DNA from: Gaeumannomyces sp. JS-464
Taxonomy: Eukaryota; Ascomycota; Sordariomycetes; Magnaporthales; Magnaporthaceae
Assembly: GCA_002197995.1 (NCBI GenBank)
Contig: NGZR01000006.1
Span: 1,302,001-1,366,000 of the forward strand
Reading direction: 5' to 3'
DNA: 64,000 bases
Under the pieces are notes generated by a model. The model was not told where the DNA came from. It made no database searches and saw nothing but the letters and a program-made list of their open reading frames with translations. Positions 21,886 to 33,926 of this stretch are shown here, in pieces; position 1 is the first letter of the stretch, and each line of letters begins with the position of its first letter. Both the position numbers and the translations under genes were made by a program.

Positions 21886-24801
21886 CGCTGGGTGCGCTGC
21901 TGAGAGTGACGGCGGCGACAGGAAGTGAGGAGGCGAGCTTGCTTGCCGCTGGAGCCCCTGGCGAGGCGAGCTTTGTGGCAAGCGGCTCTGGTCGAGGATG
22001 GTCGGTGTTCAGAAGTTGTTCAATGGCACTCGGATTAAGATTAGGATTTGTTCTTTCAGCGTTGCGAGAAGAGGAAGTCGTGGCAAGACAAAGTCTGTTC
22101 TCGTTTGCGGTGGTGGGAAACGAGGGTGGGCAGCGGAACAGACTTCAGTGGGCTGGCCGCTGGGGGGTGTGGCGTGGAGCGCAGATCCAGACGGGGGACC
22201 TCGTTGCGGGATGGAGAGAGACAAAACGATCGTGGGGGTGTCACTGGCCCATAAAGAGGTTTGGGCTGAGGCGCCTGTTGCTATGTGACAGGGAAACAAC
22301 AGGGTTTCGAAGGCGCCGAGATAGGGCAAGACGAGCCAGAAAAAAAAGAGCACAAACGAACGACTGGACGGATGGAGGTTAGGGGAGTGAAGTGACAGCA
22401 CGCAGGAGCAAGAAGAAAAAAAGGAGCTGGGTCTGGGTGGTGTGTGTCTAGGGGTGGGACCACGCTGTCGACGCCTGCAATTCTCTCCCAGAGTCAATCG
22501 TATCGGGTGTGTCCGCCTGGGTCAGGTCTGTCTCGACGCCCCGCACACCTCTAAAAAAATGTTGGTGCGTCCGTCGGCTTCTGGTGGATCCAGTCTTGAT
22601 TACATAAACCACACGCCTCTGCTAAAAATCGACCAAGGTCATTGCGGACTGCAAGCAAGCAGGTCGGGTAGCCAGGGAGGGCCTCTCGGCTAGCAGCTCT
22701 TTGGTTGGATGCCCCCCTGCGCTGGAACAACCCAGATCAAATGTCAAGCCACAGAGCGGAAGCTCTTCCCCTGACTAGCGACCGGCCGGGCGTTTGGGAC
22801 GTGCTCCTCTAGCGGCGAGCACATTCGCCTCGGCCGATAGTTTGAAAGGCCTCGATCTTTTTCCGCAACCAGGCCAGTCGGTCGTCTGCAGCAGACCGGC
22901 TCGTTTGATAATATCCGTAGTCGGCATACCCACGTATGGACGCACGTCACCCCCGCCATCCACAATCCCATCCACAATCGCGGTGCAGATTGTCTTCAAC
23001 CATGGCACAGCTGTTCGACCCGCGAGAGAACAGCTCCAGCCGCAGCTCGCAGCCGATCCATGGAACCGAACACCACCCCTTGGTGGATCCAGGGCTGAAC
23101 TGGAGCCGCAACAGCCCAAAGCCACGTTATTTTCCATGACTCTCATCTGTTTGACACCATCGCTCCCAAAGAACCACTATTGCCAAACCCCTGGGCGCTT
23201 GCGGGAGCTGAAATCTTGGCGAGAAGCAGCAGGAAACATGGCGGCTTGATCATCGTCAAGGTCTTGCTGCTTTAGGGCATGAGCTTCTTATCTGGACCGC
23301 TGAAGCCCGACAGGAGATTATCTTCTTGATGTTGGATATCTCGACCCGACACCGGTGCCCCTTCGGCCAATCACCTCGGGAAAATGAAGACGAAAAGCCA
23401 GAGGGCGACGGAAAAATACATAGATCTTGCCCACACACACCCAACGCTTGACGTGGCGGCGAGGATGGACGTAGCAACCCGTATCAATACTCCCGGGCGA
23501 TCCCTGTCGCCCCGTCGTGAGCAGCGTTTGCACGAGCAAGCAGGCGGTTCAGCGCGGCGGAGCCTGCTTCCCCTTCGGGCGGGCCTTTCGATCTTGCCTA
23601 AAAACAGCAATACCTGCTTTGACCACTCAGCGGCTGTCTTCCCCTGTCAACAGTCATCCCATGTCCTGCAGGGGAGCACCTGCTCCCAGTTGGTAGTAGC
23701 GCCGCCCAAGCGTAGAAAACTGCTTCTCTTTTTGGACTAGACGCACGGACAAGATGCACTATCGCCTAGAATAGTAATTGCATGAGGGTCCCCACTCAAT
23801 CCTCCGCTGCAATTTCCACCTCCCTCCTGGGCTTTTTTTTTTCTCCTTCTCGATAGCGCTCGGGCCGACGCAAGGAGGGGGAGGCGTGTGCCTACGAAAT
23901 CCTACTGATGCAGGCAAGGAAGATGGCAACAGGGCGATACGAGAAAACCACCCTCCCACAGTTTTCCCTCTTCAGGCAATCGGACGAACCAGCGTCGACA
24001 CCGCTTCCCCCAAGTCCCGTGATATTGGCGACAAGCGTCTGGCGACAGCTGGCTGGGCTCTGTTTTTGGGCCGGGCGCGCTCCTCCTCACTCGTCTGACT
24101 GATTCCCCCTTGCCGCCAGACCCGGCGGGATCAAGCGCCAGGGGGACCCGAGTGGCTTTCCCGTGTGCCGCCCATCTGTCCCTGAGGCCTATTGCTGCGT
24201 ACACGTGCCTGAGCGTGGTCAGCCCGAGAGCACAGCTGCCAGGGCAGAGGCCAGGCTACGTGTGCGTGGATATGGTTGCAAACGGGATTTTTTTGGCCCA
24301 CGATGGGGTGATGGCCAGCCATCTCCTGCCAAGTCTATCCCAGCGGGAGGGGATATGCGGAGGCGGATCAGCCTCAGGCAAGCGAGAAGGAAAAGGAAAA
24401 GCAGCCGAGAATGCCAAGCTCATGTTTATTGACAGCTGCGCTGGCCGGCTGACTTTTGTTTATCGATCATGACCGAGTCGATATATTGCCTCTTCCTCAC
24501 TGCAGGCCTCCGACACGCTGGTCAGTTCTGCAACAAATCCTTGCCCTCCCAGGTTGGTATCATCTTAAGAGATTTTACGTGCCTCTGCGTCAAGCACGTC
24601 CCAAATCCACAACACTTCGTTTTCCTTTTCGTCCTTATTTTTTCTTGGCCATCATCGCCTGCTGGACCCATTCGCCAGCGCACGCCGGCCAATCGCGACC
24701 CATCCTGCCTTGTCCACTTCTGCTGGCTTCTCGGAACCCTTATCCGGGGCTACTGCTCCTCTCTGCCCTGTTCTTTGGGCAAAGACCTCAGCCACCCGTT
24801 T

Positions 24802-24821
24802 CACACACACACACACACACA
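24802..24821. repeat. (CA)10 microsatellite
   Basis: A pure CA dinucleotide run inside the gene-poor region. No gene context. Confidence 0.85.
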
Positions 24822-26900
24822 GCCCTGCCTGCCTGCAGCTTGCAGAGGGCCCCGGTAGGGGCAACCTTATCACTGTGCATACGAGGAGGGAGGACAGCGA
24901 ATGGGGCGCTTGCCCCGACATGGCGGCCATGATGTCTCGGTGGCTTTTCTGCTTCTCGGGGTGGCACAAGGGCCCGGCATGTGGTCGCCATTTCCACCCC
25001 ATCCCATCGTCATCCAGCGTTCCAGCTCCACAAACCCAAGCCACTGCAACTCTTGGGCCGAGGTGGTGGGGGTGTCGGCGAGGGAGATAGCGAACGCGGG
25101 CACGCCTTGTCTGCCTTCGGCGCAAGACTATGGTTGTGCGGCCCCAACGGCCGATGGCGGCCGCCGCCATCGGGGCCAGCCGGAGAGCGGTGAACGGCCT
25201 TGGGGGATGTCATCTGCCGCCCGAGTGGGTGCTGGATGTGCCGGCGATAGGCATGTGTTTCTGTTGCACAGTGGCATTGAGGCACCCCTCCCACTTTGGG
25301 CAGCTATTGCCCTTCACCCACCTCGAGTCGCCGTCTTGATGATGATGCTCTATCTAGACCAGCTGACTGGATGGCATTGTAGGTCGCTGTCTCGGCTCGG
25401 ACTCTCCGGGACCCGCTCACAAGGATACGGCTGCTGCATGGTCATGCGGACACCGGTGCCCAGGTCTTCCAGGGTATCTTGGCTTGGTGTCTCTCCGTTT
25501 TTCACGGCCGTTTGCGCCGCCTTCACTTTGCCACAACGATCGCCGCCCCGGCCTACGATCGCAGCGAGCGGTAGATATGACGTCGGGGGGCCATCTGGAC
25601 CGTCGCAAATATACGATAGAGATGCAACTCAGAGAAAAACTAGGCTAAGCTTCTAGCCTATCCCAGCCCATCAGCAGCTCCTGGCCCGCCTTTCTTCTTC
25701 TCTGCTTCGTTACGTCTTTTCGATATCACCCTACTGCATGTATCTACTCTCCAACCCGCATCTAGTGTATACAGGCCTGGATCCAACCAGATGGCAGATC
25801 TCAGGGTCCTGCTATTTTACATGCTCCATCGGCCTCGCTAGCCAGCTTGCCAGCGCACTCATATTGCCACACAGGTCTTGTGGGTCGCTGCCGCCGTCGA
25901 CACTGCGCCAGATTCCCACGTCCGCTCTAGGCAGGTGGTGCTTGTCGTTGTGCGTGTGCTTGTAGCACAGGCACGCAGGTTGCTGCTGAGCTCACCCATT
26001 CCTCCCGCCCCGTGCACCTAACCTTTTTTCTTTTCCGCTCTTCCCATAATCTGTCGTCTGGAAACGTCACACCGTCCGGACCGGTACTCTTGTGCGAGCC
26101 CGGCGTTGTGGCTGCGGTCAATACAACTGCCCACAAGGTTCTTTGCCGGCTATCTTAACCTTGTGTTTGACCGACATTTACCATCGGCCGTGCAAGTTCC
26201 CTATCTTCGGACGGGGAGCATCACACAACATTTACGCAGCGCGCGATATGAAGAAGCGGTGCATCCTAATCGTCATTCAGACTAATGGGACATCTGTCTA
26301 CGAATCTGGCACCTACCCTCGCGGCTCTTCTCCAACAAGGGTCCGTCCGGTGGCTTTCTTTTGTTTCCATCATTTCACACCTTGGATCTTCTTTCCTCGT
26401 GTTCCCCGAGGCGAGGTAACGTGTCGCAACCCTTCCTTGGGACCGACATTTGCCCATCTGTGTGCGTCTGTGCTCCTCAGCGAGGTACGAAAAGCTGCCG
26501 TGCGCCCCCGGAGCACCCCCTCCGCCCTGGGGGTCGAGGGAACGTTTGACAGCAGCACGGGGTGGCGCAACTCTGATCGAGCAGATGGTGGGGATGGATG
26601 GCAGGTTTGCCCTTTTGTCATAGGTTGGTAATAGAATGTGCCTAGACTAGCATGCGTACACGGCTTGTAATTTAATGCGACCGTCTTTGGGTGTTGACGA
26701 CATCAAGTCTTGTCACGATGCTGTGGGCGCGGACTCGGTGTAGTGCTTTGGACACTGGACCCAACGGCCGAAGCCAAACGAACACATGCTTGTTTTCTCG
26801 AGGGTAGGGTCACAAGTAATAATTACCATAAGGTTGTGGCCATGTCCTATAAGTGCAGTTTGTTCCACTGAACGTCTCGTATCATTGATGATACTTGGAT

Positions 26901-27402
26901 TTACCTTAGCCCCGTCGCAATGCGGTATGATACAGCTCTCGGCTGCTGCTGGCCGGTTGCCAGCGCCGGGTGCCCGTGATCCGGGGATCTAGAATCCCGC
27001 CCACGGGGCCCTCCGAGTCGCCCCAAGCGCGTGCGCCGGCAACGATCCCAATGATTAGAGTGCCAACGAATCCTTGGAATCCATGTGGCGAGATTCCGCG
27101 AGTCCATTGGAGTCAGACTCTGCTCCAGGCCCAACAGATTTGGCCTGTTGCATAAACAGGTTGCAGATGGGACCGTCCTATTCTTCCCCGTCCGCTCAAT
27201 ACCGGAAGTCACCGCGGGGTTCACGTCGGACGCCCGCATCAACGAGCAACCGGACGAGGTCGATACTGGGCGGGGCCTCGCCCCCTTGGACCGACTCGTG
27301 CGGCGGTGTCTGGAGCCCGTCCATCTGAACGAGTCGGCGTTGTGGGTCGGCGCCCAAGGCAAGCGGGAAATGCGAACGGGGCATCGGCGGCGGGCATTGC
27401 AT
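26901..27402 (-). pseudogene. Possible ankyrin-repeat gene fragment
   Basis: On the minus strand, 27402-27196 reads GADPQRR, LVQMDGLQTPPHES and DLVRLLVDAG in order. This matches the ankyrin pattern (GADP, G-x-TPLH, L-x-LLLDAG). The next residues DVNPA lie in another frame (within 26901-27362), as if one base were lost. No start, no further complete repeats and no flanking exons could be placed, so this is either a relic or part of a poorly assembled gene. Confidence 0.33.
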
Positions 27403-28422
27403 GCACTAAAACTCGTGTGTAGGGCAGGGTGTTGGTGCTTTTGGCCGAGGCCGTCAGCGTCGAAGTTTGGGGCTGCGGAGCAGCACCAGCCTCAGCCTAC
27501 TTAGGCAGGGTACCATAGCGCCAGACCGGGCTGCGACATAAAACTCGCCGACGTCTCGGTCATTTGGGTCGACCACATGGCCGGCGGCTACTTGGGGTAA
27601 CGACCGGGGCCACTGATTCTGCGGGTCATGATGGGGGAAGATGCTTTCGTTGCGGTCCTGGTTTGCCGAGCAGCTAGGGGATGATCGATTCGAAGTCCCA
27701 CGAGTTTCGCACTTGAATAAGTGCTTAGGAGACAGATGGCAGAATTGAAGCTATTCCGAACTCACCAACCGTTCGTTCCCACACGCCATTTCTGCATTCC
27801 TAGGTACGTTGGATAGCCCGGTTTGCCCATGCACGATTTTAGCACTTCTGAGCGCCTTCCAGCCTCCGCATTAGCGTGGTGCTTGGCCAAGAACCAAGAA
27901 AAAGTCAGTTGAGGGCATATGTAAGAGCAATTCAGTGGCAAATCTATCGGGGAGCGGGGCTCTTGGGTGATAACGAAGCCTTAACCACCAAAACGATGGA
28001 GGGGAATGGAGAATGATAGTATGCGGTTTGTGGTGTTGAGCGGGATCATCGAATGGTGTGCATATCAACCGCGGCGCCCTTTTTCGGCAACAATTTGGCA
28101 GGCCCAAATCCTTTGGCTCAGGGCTCGCTGTTCACGTACGCAACTTTCGGGGGATCGAAGTCACCCCCTCCCCGAGGCCCGGAGCTCAGCGGGGCATCGC
28201 GCCTGAGTCGGCCGATGCCGAGGCTGGAGCCGCGTCCTGATAGAATTTCTCGGTTGGGCAAAGGACGACGAGCTCGCCGGGGGCCCACGGATTATTGTCG
28301 ACCCCAACCACACCAGGCCACTTAAAGGATGCTTTGTTATCTTCACGCTTCTTTTGCCCCTCGAGCATGAACCACGCATTCTTGTACTCGCCGCAATCTC
28401 TTCTTCCTAGGTATCAGTCGAC

Positions 28423-30179
28423 ATGGCGCCTCCAACAACTCCTCCGGGCAGGAAGCAGGTCCGGCCCCACACGGAGGCCGACTACTGGTGGTCCAGGCCG
28501 CACGGGCTAATAGAGAGGCCGGCGAGTACCCAGGCGAGCCCGAGGCGTGGGTCTACTGTGACAAGTTCTCGTACGACGAGGGCGAGACCGTGTCGCTCAA
28601 GACGCACACGACGGCCGAGACGTACGACATCGAGATTATCCGGGACGGCTGGAAGCCCAGGACCGTCTTCCACAAGACCGGCCTGCCCGGCCGCAGGTGC
28701 GACACCCCGGCCAACGCCTCCGCCGTGGGCTGCGGTTGGCCCGAGGCGCTGGCCATCCACCTCGAGGAGGGCAAGTGGGAGTCGGCCTTCTACCTCGTCA
28801 TCATCCGCGTCCAGGAGTTCACCGGCCGGACGTACGAGCGCGGGGGCTTCTTCATCGTCAAGGACAGGCGCGCGCGAGTCGGCCGACTTTGTGCTCATGC
28901 ACGCCACGTCCACCATCCTGGCCCACAACGACTGGGGCGGCGCCAACCACTACCGCGGCATCCCGGACGGCTACCAGAACGACGAGCCCAGCCCGCTCTC
29001 GAGCACGCAGCGGCCCATCGCCCGGGGAATGCTGAGGATCCCGCGCAACGCGCCGCGCGAGGCCAACGGTCCCACGGTGATCCGGCAGGGCGACACGCCG
29101 CGGTACCCGGCGCTCGAGTACGCGTGGTACTTTCGCTACTCGCGCCAGTACGCCGACGCGAGCTGGGCCACGTACGAGCGCAACTTTGTCGTCTGGGCCG
29201 AGCGCCAGGGCTACCGCGTCCACCACGTCACGCAGTCGGGCCTGCACGCCGAGGGCGTCGGCTGCATCGCGGGCTACTCGACCGCGGTTGCGGTCGGCCA
29301 CGACGAGTACAACTCGTGGGAGATGCGCGACGCCGTCGACGCCTTTGTCGACGCCGGCGGCCGGCTCGCCCGGTTCGGCGGCAACTACGTCTAGCAGGTC
29401 CGGCTGGACCGGGACCCGCACACGCAGTACTGCTACCGCGTCCCGCAGGCGGACCCGCTGACCGAGACGGGCCCCAAGCGCGTCACCGCCTTCTGGGACT
29501 GGCCGCCCATCGGCCGCCCGGGCGCCAAGACGGCCGGCCTGATGGGCATCCTGGGCGCTACACGCGCTACGGCATGGCGGCGCCGAGGCCCTCCGGCGGC
29601 TTCCAGGTCTACCGCCCCCGCCACTGGGCGCTCGAGGGGACCGAGCTCCGGTACGGGGGACCGCTTTGGCAAGGACCCGTCAACATCGCCGCCTTTGAGG
29701 TCGACGGCGTGGACTACTCCATGGACAAGGGCGTGCCCTACCCCACGTGCAAGGACGGCGCGCCGGCCGACCTGGAGATCATCGCCATGTGCCCCGCGGT
29801 CTTTGGCGAGCGCGACCTGTACGGCGGCCGGGAGCCCATCGGCGGGCCGCTGAGAGAAGTGTGAGTCATCGTTCCCTTCTCTTCCCTTTTGTGTGTTTCC
29901 TCCACCAAAGTGCTTTCTGGCTGATCATTTCGTTTTGTCTTAATCTCCAGTCAGGAGGTGCTCAAGCTCGGCTATGGAGAAATGCCCGACTATCTGGAGG
30001 ATCGAGAATACGGATCTGGCGTGATAGCTAGCTTCGTCAGGAACAAGGGCGAGGTGTTTTGCGCAGGCACCTGCGAGTGGGTGGCGGGTCTCATCCGGCG
30101 GGAGACGTTCACCGAGATGATCACCAGGAACGTCCTGAACCGGTTTACCGGTAGGGACATTGAGCATGACTTGCCGTAG
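28423..30179 (+). pseudogene. N,N-dimethylformamidase large-subunit-like protein, broken
   Basis: Homologue of the N,N-dimethylformamidase beta (large) subunit, which in bacteria hydrolyses dimethylformamide to dimethylamine and formate at an iron site. The fungal substrate is unknown. The protein starts MAPPTTPPGRKQ and carries ADYWWSRPHGLIE, WVYCDKFSY, HATSTILAHNDWGGANHYRG, VGHDEYNSWEMRD, GGRLARFGGN, then YTRYGMAAPRPSGG and VDYSMDKGVPYPT. A 90-bp intron (29861-29950, GTGAGT..TCCAG) joins VQEVLKLGYG in frame, ending EHDLP. Defects: one-base losses near 28524-28528 and 29553-29558, a -2 or +1 change in a GC repeat near 28868-28876, and a TAG at 29392-29394 where relatives have Trp (GGNxxWQVRL). 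The TAG is not an indel, so the gene may be truly dead. It converges with the Zn2Cys6 gene 151 bp away and forms a group with it and the MFS remnant. Confidence 0.82.
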
Positions 30180-30330
30180 AACTGTTGGATACAAGTGAAA
30201 GATGTTTTTATTCCTTCTGTTCTTTATGGCAGGTGACTGACTGTGCTTACCACAAGCCAAAATCCACCAAGTGGCCAGACATTTCTTCCCCGACACGGGT
30301 GGACGACTGTATGCGGCCCGGCTGCTCAAG

Positions 30331-31710
30331 CTAGCTCTTGAGGTCGTCGTGCGTGAAATGCCACACCAGCTCTAATTCCCCAGCGTCTCTGATGAAGCTT
30401 CGGAGCAGGTAGGCCGGCCACGCCAGGGTCCGCACGTTGTAGGAGCCCATATTCTCGCGCAGGCACCGCAGCAGACCGTAGACGTCGCGCACCAGGGAGT
30501 CGGGACCGGGCAGGAGCGGACGCACGCCACGGACGCGCATGTGCAGCAGGGACGTCAGGGGGCCAGGCAGCGCCAGACGAGCGCGTCGCGGCCGGGTCGC
30601 AGGGTATCGGTCTCCGTCTCCGTCTCGGAGATGAATCTGCGGATGTCGGCCGACGCGTCCTCGCCCCCTGGATACACGGCTTATCAGGTCGAGCAGCGGC
30701 CGCGGGAGACCCGTGTAGGCCTCGATGCCGCCGCCGCGCGCGCAGTGGGTGGCCCAGACGTGCAGGGGCTCCGACCGCCTGCCGACAATCCACGCGTCAT
30801 TTCCAGGCCGCCCAGCATCTCGAGCATGGTCTGCCGGGTCGGCGGCTCAACGGCTCCTTCGTCGGCATCTTCTTCATCTGCTCCTTTATCTTGATAGTTC
30901 AGGACGACGGTCAAGATCTGACCCAGCTGGTTTGTCCACTCGTAGCCCGCTCTCGTCTTTGATCCGATCCTGTTAGGGGTGGGGCCCCTGACTTGGTAGG
31001 AATAGGCAAAGAGACTCACTGCAACCTGCGACAGGGTGGCTATGGCCGCAACTAGCACACTGGCGTCGCCATCGAGAGGGAACAGGGCGATAAGCTGTTT
31101 GGTTTCGGTAAAGGCCAAGTTTATACGAGATAGGGAGAACACGCGACAGCAGTCGGCGTAGACAGCCACTATTGCGTGGATCCCCAGCCTGATGGCCGGA
31201 TAGCGCGTGTAGTATGAAGTCAGCTGGTCCAGCACCAGCGTCTACGGGGTCTGGCCCCAATGAAATAGGCTGTGTCCGTCCGCAACCCCTGGTATGTGGT
31301 CGGAAACGCCGCATTGATACCACAGCACTAAACGCGGTCCGCGAGGTGGTTTTACCGAGACATACATTTGGCTCGCAGCTGCTCGTCGGTTGGCCGGTTC
31401 AGGCAGCCGCAGAGCCGCGGCTCGAGGTCGGTGTCGATGACCGAAGCCGACCTCGACTGCCGAGCCGAGGCGCCAGCAGCAGGAGATGCGGCAGGAGACG
31501 CGGCAGGAGACGCGGCAGACGCGGGCGGGCGCACCGGCTTCCAGATGAAGCGCGGGGTATTGTCGCACAAGAAGACGAGGGGGGCGCACCGGCTACAGAC
31601 GGGCGCGATTCATCGCACTTTCGGCTGACCCTGACGCACCGCGAGCAGCCAGCCCGGGACCGCGACCGCCGAGACCCGTTGGTTGTTGTCGGCGACGGCT
31701 GCTGATCCAT
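30331..31710 (-). CDS. Zn2Cys6 transcription factor with Fungal_trans_2-type region, frameshifted
   Basis: Predicted nuclear regulator, probably of the neighbouring dimethylformamidase-like and MFS genes (inferred from position only). It starts MDQQPSPTTT at 31710. The zinc cluster reads CSRCVRVSRKCDES, then after one lost base near 31600 PVCSRCAPLVFLC, giving all six cysteines. An Ala/Pro/Ser repeat linker (SPAASPAASPAA) follows, then a likely intron starting GTATGT near 31363. The helical region reads LDQLTSYYTRYPAIRLG, AYTGLPRPLLDLI and LAWPAYLLRSFIRDAG, characteristic of Fungal_trans_2 regulators, and ends THDDLKS. Further breaks: a TAG at 31242-31244 upstream of TLVLDQL, one lost base near 30766-30771, and at least one more near the 3' end. 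It could be a pseudogene; the exact intron structure is unresolved. Confidence 0.72.
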
Positions 31711-31762
31711 TGGTCTGGCCGCCGAGAGACTGCGGAAAAGAAGTGCTGACTGGATCCCACAG

Positions 31763-32880
31763 ACCTGAGCGTCACGCTGCTCGTCATCGTCGCCGACAAC
31801 TTCCTGCCCCCGTGGCCGGGGGCTTTATCGCCGACTCCTAGGGCTGGCGGTGGTGTTTCACCTCCTCATCTCTTCTTCGGCATCTCGTCGCTGCTCGTCG
31901 CCTTTCTGGCCGAGGAGTCCCTGTTTGAGCGCGAGTCCTACAAGGCCATCAACGGCGTCGCGTCGCCAGCTGTCGAGCCGGATATCCAGAAGTCCGCAGA
32001 CGGAAAGGTCAAGGATGGCGGCGCCGTCCACCCCATTCGCTCCACCGCCGAAGAAACGCCCAGGCCCGCCGACGAGCGACTCCCCTACTGGAGCCGGATG
32101 ACGCTCTTCCGCAGGAACGCAGATATCAAGGTCGGGTACTGGCACCTCTGCTTCTCCTCGTTCAAGGCCTTCCTCTTCCCCGCAACGGCCTGGATGGGCC
32201 GCCTCGCGTTCGTCTACAGCGCCTTCGTCGTCGGCTTTATCCTGACAACCATGGCTCCCTTCTTTTCCGTCCCGCCCTACGAGTTCTCGCCCTCCATCAT
32301 GGACCTGTTCGTCCTCCCGCTCTTCGGCGGCAGCATCCTTGGCGCCATTTGCGGCGGACCCCTGGCGGACGCGATGCTGCGCCGGTCCATCACCAAGACC
32401 ACAGGCGGGCATCAGGGCGCGGGCGACGACGAGGGGGCGTCTACCGCCCGGAGCAGCGCCTCTAGGCGTACGTGCCCGTGCCCTTCGTCGGCGCCGCCGG
32501 CGTGCTCCTCTACGGCATCGGCGCCAGCCAAGAGCTGCACGTGGCCGTCCCCTGCCTCGGCCTCGTCCTGCTGGGCGTCTACCTGAACGCGGGCACGCCC
32601 GTGGCGCAGGCCTGCGCCCTCGACAGCGCCCCGGCTCGAGGACGAGGTGGTGCAGATGTCCAACGTGCTGCGCAGCATCCTCGCCGGCGCCGTCACCTTT
32701 GGCCTGCAGCCGTGGATCACCCGGGACGGCCCCGAACGCGTCACCATCGTCGTCGCCGTCCTCCTCTTCACCCTCAACATCTTCTCCGTCGTCTTCCAGA
32801 TCTGGGGCAGGACGATCCGCGAGAAGACGGCGCCCATGTATCACTGCTTCTGCCGCGATACTTACACGGCGTACGCCTAA
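31763..32880 (+). pseudogene. MFS transporter remnant lacking its N-terminal half
   Basis: Major facilitator transporter of the fungal multidrug/polyamine-like type. Recognisable parts are the GGFIADS and GWRWCF region in mixed frames, the central loop (AEESLFERESYKAI to DERLPYWSRM), transmembrane helices from FSSFKAFLFPATAW onward, LPLFGGSILGAICGGPLAD, VPVPFVGAAGVLLYGIG and NVLRSILAGAVTFGLQPWI, ending in a cysteine-containing tail. The first four or so helices are absent. Upstream sequence runs within about 50 bp into the start of the divergent Zn2Cys6 gene, so no room is left for them. A TAG at 32463-32465 replaces the Trp of an EQRLWAY-type motif, and at least two frame changes follow (near 32440-32465 and 32625). 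Together these argue for a true pseudogene. Confidence 0.78.
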
Positions 32881-33768
32881 TCCGCGGGTCGTTCGGCCAT
32901 CACTCACCCGGCAGGCATCGACACGCGCTCCTCTCTGTGCGCGGCGGGAGCGACATTTGCGCCATCACCATTAACTATAATTAGCTCTACATTCTTGGAT
33001 CCTCTTCCTCTTTGTTCCGGTCGGGTGTATACCGTGGGCGGTCAGCCGTCGAATGTAATCCCATCTGTATTAAACCCATTAGCGCTTATTATAGTGCTAC
33101 CCGTGTTCCTCGCCTGCCACCGTAACGACTTGAGAATGAGTAGAGTCGCCTTTTGGCTCATCGCATCTTGTGCATCCAAGTTTTTTTCTCTCGGAATTCT
33201 ATTGGCATTAACTGTAGCGATATCGTGATATTGCCTCTCCCTGTTGGGTTCTTGGGAGCTTGTTTCTGGATGTCGGCAACGAACACAGACTCTCCATTCG
33301 GTGTCGACTCCTTGACGCTCGTCGAGACCATGATACCCCCGACCAGGTTATGTTCTACGGTGTTCGCCTGCCCGTTCGCAGACAGCGGCTTTGTGTCCCT
33401 GAATCACGACGAGGCATTTAGCAACCACAAGGGCCAGATTGTCACACACGGCTCCCCTCCTCGACCCCGAATATCACTGAGGCCAGGAACAGCCTCTTTC
33501 GCCAATCATAAAACTCGTCGGGCGCATCTCCGAAGTGGCCTTGGTGCCGCGAGATACCCAGGCCTCGTCGTAAGACCCGACAGCGGGACGGCGCGATAAG
33601 CTCCTGCAGGGCCCCTCCGCGGGTGAACCAGCGGCAAGCCCGGCACATGCCAACCAAATTGGCACGCGGTTAAATTTTGAGTACTGGAGGCTACAATACC
33701 TTCGCTGCGATAAGTTGATGGGCATGGAGTAGTGTTGATCGGCGTTTGGGTGCATAAACATTAAATAG
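32881..33768. other. Intergenic before the transposon
   Basis: 888 bp between the MFS remnant and the left MULE end. Base composition is mixed, with a T tract near 33180. Short open frames on both strands between 33240 and 33660 are not recognisable. No repeat boundary seen other than the MULE inverted end at 33769. Confidence 0.4.
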
Positions 33769-33814
33769 GAGGCCCTTCCCGGGCACGCACCCTTTTTGCT
33801 CCCACACGCACTCC
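33769..33814 (+). repeat. Left terminal inverted repeat of MULE-1
   Basis: 46 bp identical to the reverse complement of 42764-42809. This is the presumed transposase binding and cleavage site. Confidence 0.88.
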
Positions 33815-33926
33815 GCCCCACTTTTGGCCCGTGCAATGCCTGTGGCTTCCGGTTTCGCAGCCCACGTAATTTTGCCTGCAGATTAAACTTGGTGCCATTT
33901 TTGTCCATTTTTTAACAACCGCCACC

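Larger units (their letters stand above)
21886..28422. other. 6.5-kb gene-poor region with possible gene relics
   Basis: The left end is the GH16 promoter region. No intact gene recognised. Two spots look faintly coding on the minus strand: an ankyrin-like piece (26901-27402, listed separately), and 28186-28404, which reads about 70 protein-like residues (including KWPGVVGVDNNPW and ELVVLCPTEKFYQD) before a stop and has no family I can name. A (CA)10 microsatellite lies at 24802-24821. The remaining open frames are overlapping and biased. Confidence 0.45.
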
